A stretch of DNA of 64,000 nt, from the NCBI GenBank assembly GCA_963761475.1, contig CAVXGT010000017.1, positions 1 to 64,000 of the forward strand, written 5' to 3'. The translations under genes and the position numbers were made by a program. Source of the DNA: Ga0077555 sp963761475 (lineage in GTDB: Bacteria; Pseudomonadota; Alphaproteobacteria; Rhizobiales; Hyphomicrobiaceae). This document shows positions 9,158 to 18,000 of the stretch, piece by piece. The notes beneath the pieces are model-generated. The model saw only the letters and a program-made list of their open reading frames with translations, was not told where the DNA came from and did no database searches. Position 1 is the first letter of the stretch. Every line of letters begins with the position of its first letter.

Positions 9158-9378
9158 TCTTGATCCTCCGTTTCAGTCAATCACAAGCGTCCTTTGTTCG
9201 CTCCAAGGGGACAACTCCCGGTTCACTGATCCGACGCTAGTGTCTTATTTGGCCATCGGACAACGTTTGCTTCCTCCGGCACTCCGACTGGCCGCGCCAT
9301 CTCGGGAACGGTGCCACTCTCTGACCCTACGCAACCACAACGCGCTACCCTGAAAGTCGCGACGTGGGCGCGGCGGGC

Positions 9379-9586
9379 CTATCGTGCTGGCGTCGAAGAC
9401 GTATCGATGCCAGCACGATAACCTGCGTCACCATTATGCTCTACGCCCGCGCATCAGCTTTCACGAGGTCTATCGTGGCACGAAGATACAGGCCACGGCG
9501 CTGGTGTCGTCGCTTGGCGCTAAGTCTATCGTGCAACGTCGAGCGTGGCGAATATCACTATCCGACGTGCTGCGGTGGCACGATAG
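9379..9586. repeat. Cluster of CTATCGTG motifs, iteron- or operator-like
   Basis: In an intergenic stretch (9158-9598) the octamer CTATCGTG occurs at 9379-9386, 9470-9477 and 9526-9533, and inverted (CACGATAG) at 9579-9586. A one-mismatch inverted copy (CACGATAA) is at 9413-9420. The first and second form an extended inverted repeat, CTATCGTGCTGG against CCAGCACGATAA. One more copy lies at 11487-11494. Such density of an 8-mer in 210 bp is far above chance. Candidates are binding sites for a phage-type repressor or replication protein. Confidence 0.7.
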
Positions 9587-9598
9587 CACCATACGCCG

Positions 9599-10267
9599 TT
9601 ACGGCTTCGTGTAATTCCGCACCTTCGATCCCCGGTGCGGCATCGGTTGCTCTTCCTCCTGCACCTTCTCGACCGGTGGAGTCCAGGGCTGCGCTGGGCG
9701 TGGGAAGAACGACTTGCCGAACTTGGTCACCGTCTTCAACTCACGCGAGTCTGGTCGGCGTGCTCTCACGGTGTAGTCACCAGCCGCGAACTTGGCGACT
9801 CGTTCGATCCATGCTCGCGCGGGGTCTGAGAGCAGCAACCGGGCTCGGTCTTCCAGTGCTCGCCATTGTTCGGGAAGCTTGCGTTGTCGGCGCCAGCGTT
9901 CGCGTGTGCCGGGTGCCCACGACTGGACGAAGCTCCAGCCGTGTCCGCCGACAACGACCGCGATCAAGGCATTGATGAAGTCGCGGGATTCGAGCTTACC
10001 GTTAGGCCCGTTGCGCGGCACAACGTCGGCGATTGCTTCCCACTGATGGTCGAGCAACGGCCTGCAAGGTTGGGGTGCGATGTGATCATTACCGCTCGTG
10101 GGGTAGTTCGGTGCGCCTTCGGGGATCGCATTGAGCCCAACGCGCGTTGGCGCCGGGAGATTGGCAGCCGCGTGCTCGGCTTGAAGGAACAAGTCCGCGT
10201 CGAGTCCTGCCTCTTCAATGGCGGCGCGGCGCTGGGCTTCAGTCGGCTGGGCTGTAGGTGTTGTCAT
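9599..10267 (-). CDS. Hypothetical island protein, last gene of a four-gene unit
   Basis: A 222-residue soluble protein with an Ala/Thr/Gln-rich start (MTTPTAQPTEAQRRAAIEEAG) and a basic, Pro-rich end. No known motif could be assigned. Its start overlaps the end of the preceding 120-residue gene by 29 bp, in keeping with a tightly packed phage-like operon transcribed to the left. The central Trp-rich segment (GHGWSFVQSWAPGTRERWRR) may be the folded core. Real because of strong coding bias on this strand and because of the shared overlap structure. Confidence 0.55.
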   Translation of the reverse strand: MTTPTAQPTEAQRRAAIEEAGLDADLFLQAEHAAANLPAPTRVGLNAIPEGAPNYPTSGNDHIAPQPCRPLLDHQWEAIADVVPRNGPNGKLESRDFINALIAVVVGGHGWSFVQSWAPGTRERWRRQRKLPEQWRALEDRARLLLSDPARAWIERVAKFAAGDYTVRARRPDSRELKTVTKFGKSFFPRPAQPWTPPVEKVQEEEQPMPHRGSKVRNYTKP

Positions 10268-10601
10268 CGTTGCGCTTAAGTCCTGCGTTCTCGCAATTCG
10301 CGCGCTTCAGTCGCTGCATCGCAGTCTCGCGCTCGCGCGGAAGGTTGGCGGCACGGCCTTCGTACTGTGTTGCTGTCTGCCATCCCGGCCGACGTTCGAT
10401 CTCGCTCAGCACCCGTTGAATATCGGCTTCTGTTACATGCCAGCCCTGCCGACCCATGCGCACGGACAGTGCCTTCTGAGCGAACGCGATGATGTCCCCG
10501 ATTGCCTCGGGATTGACGCGGTTGTGTTGCTCTAGCCGGTGCCGCAAGCTCTTCTCGATTATCCAGGCGACATTGGGTCCGCCGTCAGTCGATGTCGTCA
10601 T
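10239..10601 (-). CDS. Hypothetical island protein
   Basis: A 120-residue mostly helical, charged protein (for example SLRHRLEQHNRVNPEAIGDI and ADIQRVLSEIERRPG). No family recognised. Its ATG overlaps the TGA of the gene before it in an ATGA arrangement at 10598-10601, which indicates translational coupling and fixes the start. The overlap with the next gene is 29 bp. Could be a DNA-binding accessory or phage-satellite structural protein; no evidence decides. Confidence 0.55.
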   Translation of the reverse strand: MTTSTDGGPNVAWIIEKSLRHRLEQHNRVNPEAIGDIIAFAQKALSVRMGRQGWHVTEADIQRVLSEIERRPGWQTATQYEGRAANLPRERETAMQRLKRANCENAGLKRNDDNTYSPAD

Positions 10602-10777
10602 AGGTCACCTTCACTTCTATCTCCAAAGTCGAATTCATCGTCGCAGCGAAGGCGAACGATTGTGGTTTCGTTGTTCATGTCGATTGTTTCGATCTCGCAC
10701 GGGTCGTTCGTATCGACGGCGTTGAAGAATTTTCGGAGATGCGCGTAACGTTTGCTGAAACGCCGCGTCGTCGTCAG
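10598..10777 (-). CDS. Small acidic protein with probable CTG start
   Basis: A 59-residue frame ends in DEFDFGDRSEGDL with a TGA that overlaps the next gene's ATG (ATGA). Upstream, the only codon that fits a start is CTG at 10775-10777, which itself overlaps the TGA of the preceding gene as CTGA; it gives an N-terminus reading (M)TTTRRFSKRYAHLRKFFNAV. In-frame TGAs a few codons further up exclude a longer form. The basic first half and acidic second half look like a real small protein. The start codon is rare, so either CTG is used or a frameshift hides the true start. Confidence 0.5.
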   Translation of the reverse strand: MTTTRRFSKRYAHLRKFFNAVDTNDPCEIETIDMNNETTIVRLRCDDEFDFGDRSEGDL

Positions 10778-11226
10778 GCGAGGGCGGGTTCATACTCAGT
10801 CCTTCCGAGTTGATTGAGAGCCAAGCCGTGCGCGTCGCGGAGTCGAACAGCGGCGCTGACATCGATGCGGGCACGTGCTGTTCGATTCCGCCGAAAAGCA
10901 GAAGCGACGCGCGAGGGGATGCTGTAGCTGACGAGCTTCACGGCACCCTTCGGGCCGACGTGAAGCCGGACGTAAGCGCGGCCGAACATCTGAGGTGCCT
11001 CAGCTTCGTCCAACGCGACGTTGAAGGCTTTCGTGCCGATGGTGGCGGCAAGTTGGTCAACCCAACGGGGTGCCTCGAACAGCACATGAATGGTCGCCCC
11101 TTGGCGCGCGATGATGAATTGATCGCGGCGGGTCACGCCGTCAGGAATTGTTTCGGCGAGGGCGAGCGTGGAGAGCAGAACGGCAGTGTCGAGCAGGCCG
11201 CGCTCGCTGGCGTCGAGAGTTGTCAT
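10774..11226 (-). CDS. Hypothetical island protein, first gene of the four-gene unit
   Basis: A 150-residue protein starting MTTLDASERGLLDTAVLLS. The ATG at 11226 is preferred over one at 11322 because AAGGAC lies at the right distance upstream of it and the longer form begins with low-complexity sequence. The middle (APRWVDQLAATIGTKAFNVALDEAEAPQMFG) and end (LVSYSIPSRVASAFRRNR) match no family known to me. It heads an operon of four overlapping genes, all transcribed leftward. Confidence 0.55.
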   Translation of the reverse strand: MTTLDASERGLLDTAVLLSTLALAETIPDGVTRRDQFIIARQGATIHVLFEAPRWVDQLAATIGTKAFNVALDEAEAPQMFGRAYVRLHVGPKGAVKLVSYSIPSRVASAFRRNRTARARIDVSAAVRLRDAHGLALNQLGRTEYEPALA

Positions 11227-11689
11227 GTGTGTTGTCCTTGTTTCCGACCGGCGCAGCGGGCGGGAGCCGCGCGTCATTAGGTTCCCGCCCGCTGACCGTG
11301 TGCTAGCTCCAGGGGAGCCCACTTCGATATATCGTACGAGACGTTTCGTATTTCAAGGCGCGAGCGGGAAAACGTGCTGGCTATTTTTCACAAGGGTGAA
11401 GCGCTGCCGAAGTCGAGGGAGGGTGGCCCGGTTGCAGGTGCCATCCGGGGGTCGTCGTGCGGCGGACAAGGGGTGGGGGTGGCCACCTATCGTGCCCGGC
11501 TGGCAGTCGATCCTCTTGCCCTCACGCGTGCACTGACGCGACACACGAGCGAGAGCACACGAACGCGGCGAGCGTGCGCGAGACCTGGCGTGTGCGGTCG
11601 TGATGGTGGAGGGAATGGAAGAGTGGTAGCGGGCCAAAACGCCGTCGATTATCGTTGGGAAAACGATAATGGCGGGACTAGCGTCGACT
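11227..11689. other. Intergenic region with one CTATCGTG copy and a perfect hairpin
   Basis: No gene is convincing here. It likely holds the promoter of the leftward four-gene unit. A perfect 9-bp inverted repeat, ATTATCGTT (11648-11656) and AACGATAAT (11662-11670) with loop GGGAA, lies just after the end of the next gene and shares the TATCG core of the motif cluster at 9379-9586. It may be a terminator for the minus-strand gene ending at 11690 or a protein-binding site. Confidence 0.45.
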
Positions 11690-12463
11690 TCACCGCCTTA
11701 AACCGTCTCTTGCTTTTTCCTCTTGTCGAATACAGTACTGGAACATGTTCCAGTCCTCGCTCCAGCTTTTCATGCAATGTTTTGCTATCCGGGGTTCAGT
11801 AGACCGGCCTTTGACCCACGAGCGAGCTTCTTCCTGTTTATTCATACAGTAAGCTTCCATTCTATAATTGTCCGGCCATTTTCTCCGGCACATCGCTGCC
11901 ATGTCAAAGCTTGGCTCATGCGCCGCGCTCACTAATAAAACTGGTTCTTCAGCAACACGAAGTCGTACACCCTCCGCCAATCGTCGTGAGCGAGCTTGAA
12001 TCATCCCTTTTGCTCGTATAAACGATTGCCGCACATCTGGTGCAGGATCGAAGCCCGCGAACCGGATCCAGTACTCGGAAGCGCCCATTTTCTCAGCGAC
12101 CGCATCATTGAAGAGGTCTGAGCAATTTAGCGGAGTGTCCATCGCCAACTCGCTATTGAGGCGCTTACATTGGACGCTCAATTGCGAAATAGTAGAGGCG
12201 TAGCCACGGCTGGCGGTATCGGCGGCTACGTGGCGCTGAACGAGGATGCTGCCGCCACCCAACACAGCGATTGCCAGGGCGGCGTTGATCAAGTAACGGC
12301 GAATCTTCTTCCACGGCACTTGCGCCTCAGGGATGGCCCGAAGGGCGGCTGCTCCAGCTAATTTTGCGTGGAGCACCGCTTCGTCGGCCGCTGCTGGAGG
12401 CGTTGTGGCAGGGCGACGATGACGGACTGGTTCTTGACCTTCGTTCTTTCTTCCGAAACTCAT
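11690..12463 (-). CDS. Single-pass membrane protein with duplicated Cys/Trp motif
   Basis: A 257-residue protein. Residues 1-50 are polar and Ala/Pro-rich, a hydrophobic helix follows at about 58-76 (YLINAALAIAVLGGGSILV), and the rest should lie outside the membrane. Near the C-terminus a motif appears twice: CRRKWPDNYRMEAYCMNKQEEA and CMKSWSEDWNMFQYCIRQEEKA. The shared pattern is C-x3-W-x(2-3)-(N/D)-x(1-2)-M-x2-YC-x4-EE. The paired cysteines in each copy could form disulfides or bind metal. I do not know an assigned function. It sits divergent from the serine recombinase with about 160 bp between them, so the two may share a regulatory region. Confidence 0.6.
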   Translation of the reverse strand: MSFGRKNEGQEPVRHRRPATTPPAAADEAVLHAKLAGAAALRAIPEAQVPWKKIRRYLINAALAIAVLGGGSILVQRHVAADTASRGYASTISQLSVQCKRLNSELAMDTPLNCSDLFNDAVAEKMGASEYWIRFAGFDPAPDVRQSFIRAKGMIQARSRRLAEGVRLRVAEEPVLLVSAAHEPSFDMAAMCRRKWPDNYRMEAYCMNKQEEARSWVKGRSTEPRIAKHCMKSWSEDWNMFQYCIRQEEKARDGLRR

Positions 12464-12623
12464 TCGGCCCCCACTAGCAATAAACCGTCGTCGGTGGACA
12501 GTATCAGAGAACGGTTAGGGTGAGGTTTATGATGGGTTGCGCGTCCAGGCCTTAATATTTGATCAATGTGTGAATGTTACATTCGTCTCAACGTCCGATG
12601 AGTTCAATGTAACGGTGAGCGTC

Positions 12624-13292
12624 ATGCAGTCCTTCGTCGCGTATTATCGAGTCTCGACCGACAAGCAGGGTCGGAGCGGACTTGGCATCGAAGCGCAAAA
12701 GGAGTCAGTGAAGCGCTTCGTGTCATCGGTAGGCGCGCGGGTCGTCGCCAGCTACACAGAAGTCGAGAGCGGCAAGAATAACTCGCGCGCTCAGCTTGCG
12801 GCGGCTATGGCGCACGCTCGCCGATGTGGTGCGAAACTGCTGTTTCCGAAGCTGGATCGTGCATCGCGAGATGTGGCGTTCATCGCGTCGCTGATGAAGA
12901 GCGACGTGAAGTTCACCGTTGTTGACATGCCGGACGCGGACCCGTTCCGGCTGCACTTGGAGGCGGCAATTTCCGAGGAAGAGGCGAGGAAGATTTCGGC
13001 TCGCACGAAGGCCGCGCTCGCAGCCGCGAAGGCCCGTGGCGTCGTCCTTGGCGGCTTCCGAGGCTACGTGCCTACGGATGAGCAGCGCGAGAAGGGACGG
13101 GCCACAAGGACCGCTACGGCTCAGCAACACGCGGTCGGTGTCTCTGAGGCGATCAGCGAGGCGCGGGCGGCCGGTGCGGTCAGCCTGCGAGAGATCGCGG
13201 CGCACCTCGATGCAGCCGGGATCGCGACGCCGCGCGGCGGCTCGTGGTCAGCCGTCCAGGTCAAGAGGGTAGTCGAACGCGCGGCGGCCTGA
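12624..13292 (+). CDS. Small serine recombinase (resolvase/invertase family)
   Basis: A 222-residue recombinase beginning MQSFVAYYRVSTDKQGRSG; the Ser in YRVSTDKQ is the nucleophile of the family. Further family blocks are LFPKLDRASRDVAFIASLM and ISARTKAALAAAKARG. The C-terminal third (SLREIAAHLDAAGIATPRGGSWSAVQVKRVV) is the usual helix-turn-helix-like recombinase segment. It is much shorter than large serine integrases (about 450-600), so it is closer to resolvases or to a stand-alone invertase type. The ATG at 12624 begins at the conserved N-terminus; the longer frame from 12537 adds unrelated residues. It gives the island a second recombination system beside the tyrosine integrase. Confidence 0.85.
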   Translation: MQSFVAYYRVSTDKQGRSGLGIEAQKESVKRFVSSVGARVVASYTEVESGKNNSRAQLAAAMAHARRCGAKLLFPKLDRASRDVAFIASLMKSDVKFTVVDMPDADPFRLHLEAAISEEEARKISARTKAALAAAKARGVVLGGFRGYVPTDEQREKGRATRTATAQQHAVGVSEAISEARAAGAVSLREIAAHLDAAGIATPRGGSWSAVQVKRVVERAAA

Positions 13293-13313
13293 GGGGCCCA
13301 TGCACGTAGCTAG

Positions 13314-13625
13314 CTAATCGCCAATTTTGAACGAGCGCGATACGCTTGCACGGCCTACGCGCTGCGTGAGGCGTAGCGAGGTCTTGCCGGTCTGTGTCGT
13401 ATGGAACGCGACGCGAGGCGGCTTCAGTCCAAGTGCAGTCATGCCTACCGCTAGTGCGCCGATCACTACGACAGCGATCACGAGAACGGCGATGCCGAAG
13501 AGCAATACAATCGGTACGCCAACGATAAATGCAATTCCTATGAAGAAGCCGTGGCCGATATCGGTCACGAGGGAAGTGTCCTGTTCTGCGCTTTCCATCG
13601 AAGTCTCGGCTCCAGGGACGACCAA
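13314..13625 (-). CDS. Small membrane protein
   Basis: A 103-residue protein with a long hydrophobic stretch (about 28-68, HGFFIGIAFIVGVPIVLLF and IAVLVIAVVVIGALAVGM) that can form two membrane helices. A short acidic N-terminus precedes it and a basic C-terminus (RLTQRVGRASVSRSFKIGD) follows. No family recognised. It is convergent with the serine recombinase, with 21 bp between stops. Its upstream region holds the TGGGGAAG motif cluster. Confidence 0.5.
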   Translation of the reverse strand: MVVPGAETSMESAEQDTSLVTDIGHGFFIGIAFIVGVPIVLLFGIAVLVIAVVVIGALAVGMTALGLKPPRVAFHTTQTGKTSLRLTQRVGRASVSRSFKIGD

Positions 13626-14040
13626 TCCTACGCTAATACGATGTTCGCATTAAGAACCGATGAGTTCGGCAGTGATGGTCTGGTAGCTTGCAAACTCTTC
13701 GCGGGCGGTGCTTGTGCGTCGCTCCAACAAGTTTATCATAGCAGGCGATAGTGTGCCCGTGACGCAGGCTACGGCGGTCGCGGGGTTGTTCGATCCATCG
13801 TGTCAGTCGTTCGCTTGGCAGGCGGCATGTACGCAGGATGTGCGTGGCGGCGTGGTGGTGCTGCCGTGTGGTCGCGTGGGGGTATCGCGGTGGCAGGCAG
13901 CAGAATGACACGGTATCGGATACTGCCCCGCGAGGTGCATAGACAAGTCTGGCGAACCACCCGGACCAACGGCACAATCGTGTCGGCGGCGCTGGAAGGC
14001 AAATAACGATACGATGCGTTCCCAAATAACGCCTTATCGC
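13626..14040. other. Intergenic region, nothing recognised
   Basis: Open frames in this stretch are short, overlap on both strands and have no ribosome sites or family motifs. It is upstream of the small membrane protein gene and presumably holds its promoter. Confidence 0.4.
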
Positions 14041-14044
14041 CCGA

Positions 14045-14438
14045 CTTCCCCACTAAGCTTCCCCACTTCCCCGATCGTGATTCGCGTGGGGAAGCCAATT
14101 GGGTAAGACTCAGTACACAGATCAAAAACCCAGAAACCCGCATGGATAGGGCGTTTCCGAGGGGTCGAAAATTCGTCAGACAACAAACTTCCCCACTTCC
14201 CCACTTTTTGAAGTTAAACACCTCCCCGCGCGCGAACTTTTCGGGAAGCGCCACACTGAGACGACTCCACCTCCGGAATCAACTTTCATCGTGAAACTGA
14301 TGTTTAAGGTGGAAATTTGGGGAAGTGGGGAAGCTCGCCCGTAAGTGCCTGATCCACATACGAAAAACGGCTTCCCCAATTCCTTCCCCACGCGAATCGC
14401 AGTTGGGGAAGCCGTGGGGAAGCCGTCGATTGGGGAAG
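14045..14438. repeat. Dense cluster of TGGGGAAG motifs (12 exact copies)
   Basis: The octamer CTTCCCCA occurs at 14045, 14058, 14188, 14196, 14371 and 14383, and its complement TGGGGAAG at 14087, 14318, 14326, 14404, 14415 and 14431. A one-mismatch copy is at 14066. Copies come in close pairs of the same direction (8-16 bp apart), and each group is followed by copies in the opposite direction, giving three inverted sets. No gene overlaps. This is the typical look of replication iterons or an array of protein-binding sites, here 0.6 kb past the end of the primase-helicase gene. Confidence 0.85.
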
Positions 14439-14440
14439 AT

Positions 14441-14533
14441 TTAGGCGGCGAACTCGGTCACGACGCCCTCTTCGGTGTCATCGCCGTTGCGCAGTCCGCC
14501 TGGATACCACTCATGGTTGCTCAAACGTATCAT
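14441..14533 (-). CDS. Possible 30-residue protein overlapping the gene before it
   Basis: The frame begins MIRLSNHEWYPGGLRNGDD and ends in TEFAA. Its ATG overlaps the TGA of the 64-residue frame as ATGA, the same coupling seen elsewhere in this island. It ends immediately beside the TGGGGAAG cluster. Very short, with no family; it may be a leader or a chance frame. Confidence 0.3.
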   Translation of the reverse strand: MIRLSNHEWYPGGLRNGDDTEEGVVTEFAA

Positions 14534-14724
14534 TGCACGTTATTCGTGCATCCACCTGACAACCTCAGCATCCCCGCGCCAGCAACATGCGGGAACTTAC
14601 GCGCCAGCGACCACCTGAAGAACGAAATGAGCGCTTCCCGGCTTATCGTGGTCTTGTGCTCTTCCGGCAGCATGACCGCACACACCGGGCGCCTCCCGCA
14701 GAACGGGCGAGATAGGGTCGCCAC
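14530..14724 (-). CDS. Possible small basic protein
   Basis: A 64-residue frame with GTG start contains KTTISREALISFFRWSLARKFPH. An alternative ATG is at 14673. It lies between two motif clusters and is coupled by ATGA to the 30-residue frame. No family recognised; the ribosome site is weak. Confidence 0.3.
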   Translation of the reverse strand: MATLSRPFCGRRPVCAVMLPEEHKTTISREALISFFRWSLARKFPHVAGAGMLRLSGGCTNNVQ

Positions 14725-14738
14725 AATCCAAGGTTGCT

Positions 14739-14898
14739 ACCAGACCCTTCCGAGCGATTTAGGGGTCTGGTGGTGCTAAGTTAGTGATTTTGTTACAATC
14801 CCACCAGACCACCAGACCACCAGACCCATTTTTCAAAAACTTTTCAGACGGCATGAAGGGTTTCAAAAACACGTTTGAGGTCTGGTGGGGTCTGGTGG
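14739..14898. repeat. Cluster of GGTCTGGTGG motifs (six exact copies)
   Basis: GGTCTGGTGG is at 14764-14773, 14879-14888 and 14889-14898. Its complement CCACCAGACC is at 14801-14810, 14809-14818 and 14817-14826, forming an 8-bp tandem array. A partial copy is at 14739-14746. The outer forward copies and the inner reverse array can pair to make large hairpins. The cluster lies in the gap between the end of the primase-helicase gene and the next small frame. It is a separate sequence family from the TGGGGAAG array. Confidence 0.85.
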
Positions 14899-15002
14899 TG
14901 CGGTTGCATTTATGGTGTATGACAATCTATAGGTGTATTGAAGCCTCGCCCGCTCGCTCGCCGGGAGGGCGCATATCCTGCCCGAAGTCAGGATTTCAGG
15001 GG

Positions 15003-18000
15003 TCAGTGTATGACCTCTTCAATCTCATCCTCCCACTCCCCATCACACCCGGTCGCCTGCATCCCAGCCTCGAACGCCTCCCGCGCGCGTTGCTCGTAGG
15101 CCACAACCTCGCCGGGCAACTCGGCTAACCGCTCCGTCGCCTCCTGAAGCTCAGTCTTGAGCCTCTTTCGTCGGCCGCCCCTCGGGTGCTCACAAGACGC
15201 TCTTCGAGCCGCTGAACGTCAAACGCGAGCTTGTCCTGCTCAACCACCGCCACCCGCGCCAGCCGCTCAGCGTGGCGTTCGGCCTTGTCGTGGGGGTCGC
15301 TGCCGTAGGCCGCCGCGACCGCTGTTAGTTGCGCCAGCAACGTTCGGTGCGCGTCCCTGCGTGCGTTTCGAGCCTCATCCGTGGCGCGTACCTTGTCCGC
15401 CATCGCCTTCGCCGCCTCGAAAGCACCGCCACCGCCGACGTCGAACTCATCTTGCGTGATGACGCCCGCTTCGAGTGCAGAGTCGAGCGCCTTCAGTCGA
15501 GGCGGCAGAGTGCGATAGGTCGCCCGCTCTTGTTTGGTATCCACGCGGAAGGACTCGCTCTTCACGATCTTGTCCAACCCTGCGAGCACGGCCTGCATCG
15601 AACTATGGTGCTTGGACGTGTACATGTCGCGTGCCTTCATGGCCGCGTTGATCGCGTCCACGAGGTCCATCGCGGGCACAGAGGTCGGTTCTGTATCCCG
15701 CCAGTTTGGCCCGCCATCAAGCGACCCCTTCAGCAGGAACTCAACAAGCGTGCGCTCCAACACATTCCGCGACTGCGCAATCTGACCGTCGCGCGCCTGC
15801 GTCATGTGAGGCTTCTGGATGACGAGGCGCTTGCTGTCCGGCAGCGTTCGGAACTCGTGGTTCATGGCCTCATAGACGAAACGCTCGGCACCACCGTCGC
15901 GCCACTCGTCAATCAGCTTCTCGTACAGCCCCTGTTCTTTCCAGCGAGCGGCGGCTTCGTCGCATGTCTCGACGACCGTATAGCGTCGGTCGCCCTGCTT
16001 GATGTGCGCGAAGTGCTCATTGTTGCTGATGATGACCAGCCGAGCGTAGTTGGGAAGCTCGTACGCGGGCTTGTACTTCTCATTGATGTGGACCGTGGAC
16101 GCTGTTGCGTAATGCTTCAGTTTTTCGAAGAGCTTAGTGTTACCTGCGAACGCCGCCTCTTCGAACACGATCATGAGCTTGCCCGCGAGACTGCCGTTGA
16201 ATGAGCCCAGCACGGTCTGCTCGTCTTCGACCATGAGCAGCAGCAAGTCGAGGATCAGCCGCAGGCACACGTCGAAGGGCAAGGTCTTGCCCGATCCTGG
16301 CTCGCCGCGAACGGCGAGGATGGTGTCCGGTCGCTGATAGGGACGCGCCACGATGTGCAGAAGCCATTCCCAGCACCAGAGGAACAACTGCTCGTCACCG
16401 TGTGCCCACACCTCGCGGATGAGGCGCTTCAGAAGCTCACACGAACCGCGCTCGGCAGGCATAACCTGCATGCCTGGATAGAGATTGAGGGCAGTCGAGT
16501 TCGAGAAGTTGTCCGACGCGACGTGGGTCGAACGTGAAGCCATCCGAGAAGACGCGCGTCGCTTCCGCGTGCTTATTGACGAAGATCGCGGCGCGCGGAA
16601 TCTGCTTGATCGACGAGCCAGTTGGCGTGTGCACTACGACTTTCATGTAGTCTGCGGCATAAAACTTGGCCAACGCCTTGTCGTCCATGAGCGCCGCGCC
16701 GTTGCCGGGGGCGCGCATGTCCACCATCATCGGTTTGCCGCCGACATTGATGCGCGCGAAGTTGTCCGCATAAGCGCGCGTGTCTGGCGGCATGTGCTGC
16801 CGCGCAATCTCGCGTTCGACGGCCCTACGTGCGCCTTCCTCCGATAGCTTCTGTCGCGTAGCTAGACCAGCACAGAGCTTGTCGAACTCAGCGCGCGGCT
16901 TCTCTTCGAGGTGCTTCCTGATACCACCGCCCGGCGCCTCGCTCGCGATGCTCCCCACACCAGGGATACCGAGCGCGAGCTTGGCGGTCTCATAAAGGTC
17001 TGCTTCGGCCGGACCTTCGGGCGTGTCCTCTTCCGCGTCGGCTCCGATGTCAGCCCACGTCAGCGCGCCCGTGTCCAGCCAGTGCTTCACGTAAGCCAAC
17101 GTATCGCGGTTGTGCTCCGTCGAGCCCTTGCAGTCGATACACCAGCCGCCAAACTCGGTCGGCAAGATCATCGTTTTCGTGCCGTTATCCGCACTGTCAT
17201 GAGGAAACGGACAAGGGAACGCGACTCCCTTGTCGGTCTGTGTGCCGTCCAGCTTTTCAATCGCAAGCTCGCACATGCGCTCGAAAGAGAGTTTGGCCTT
17301 GGCGCGCTTCAGGCGAAGGGGGAAGTCACTGCCCTCACTTGCGCCGGAGGCGCTAGATGACCCCGCGCCCGCGCCGGGTGTTCGTGGTTCAGGCAGATCG
17401 GCAGGCTTGTAACTCATGATGTCGAGCATTTCGCGCGGGACTTCGACGCCATCGACAGTGCGCGGGTCAAGCAGGTGGTCAAGCCGGTGCGGCGCCTCCT
17501 TGCCCTCGTGGTCAATCGGGTGACTCGGGAGGTAGTGGATGCGCGACGGGTCGCTACACGCCATGTCGAAGTTCAAGCCGAGTTTCTGTCCTACGCCTGC
17601 GTAGCGACGCTTCCACGCCTGCGCCTGTTCGCCCGAGGTGTAGCCGTGAGCGGCGAACACGAACGGCACCTTTAGTGGTATCACCACCCGGAACTTCTCG
17701 ATGGGATCGTGCTTGAGAGCAATCTGCATGCCCTCCTGCGTCTGCTCAAGACGCTCCTGCACGACGAACTTGCCGATCTTCACGTCGAGGCCGCTGTCCT
17801 TGGCGTACTTCTCGACGGTCTCCTGAGTGTGAAGCACTTGACCCATCGGCACGTCCTGCGGGTTGATGCCGTTCTTCTGGCACCACTGCACGAACTTGCC
17901 GGTGTTGATGTACGTCGTCGTTTTCAGGTGCGAGTAGGTCGTGTACATGATTGCCTGCACATTGGCGGCGTTCAAGATGTCACGGACCTGATCGTAGGTC

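Noticed and set aside
13800..14006. 68-residue plus-strand frame
   Set aside because: Composition is Arg/Gly-rich without pattern, and there is an equally long frame on the opposite strand; no support for coding.
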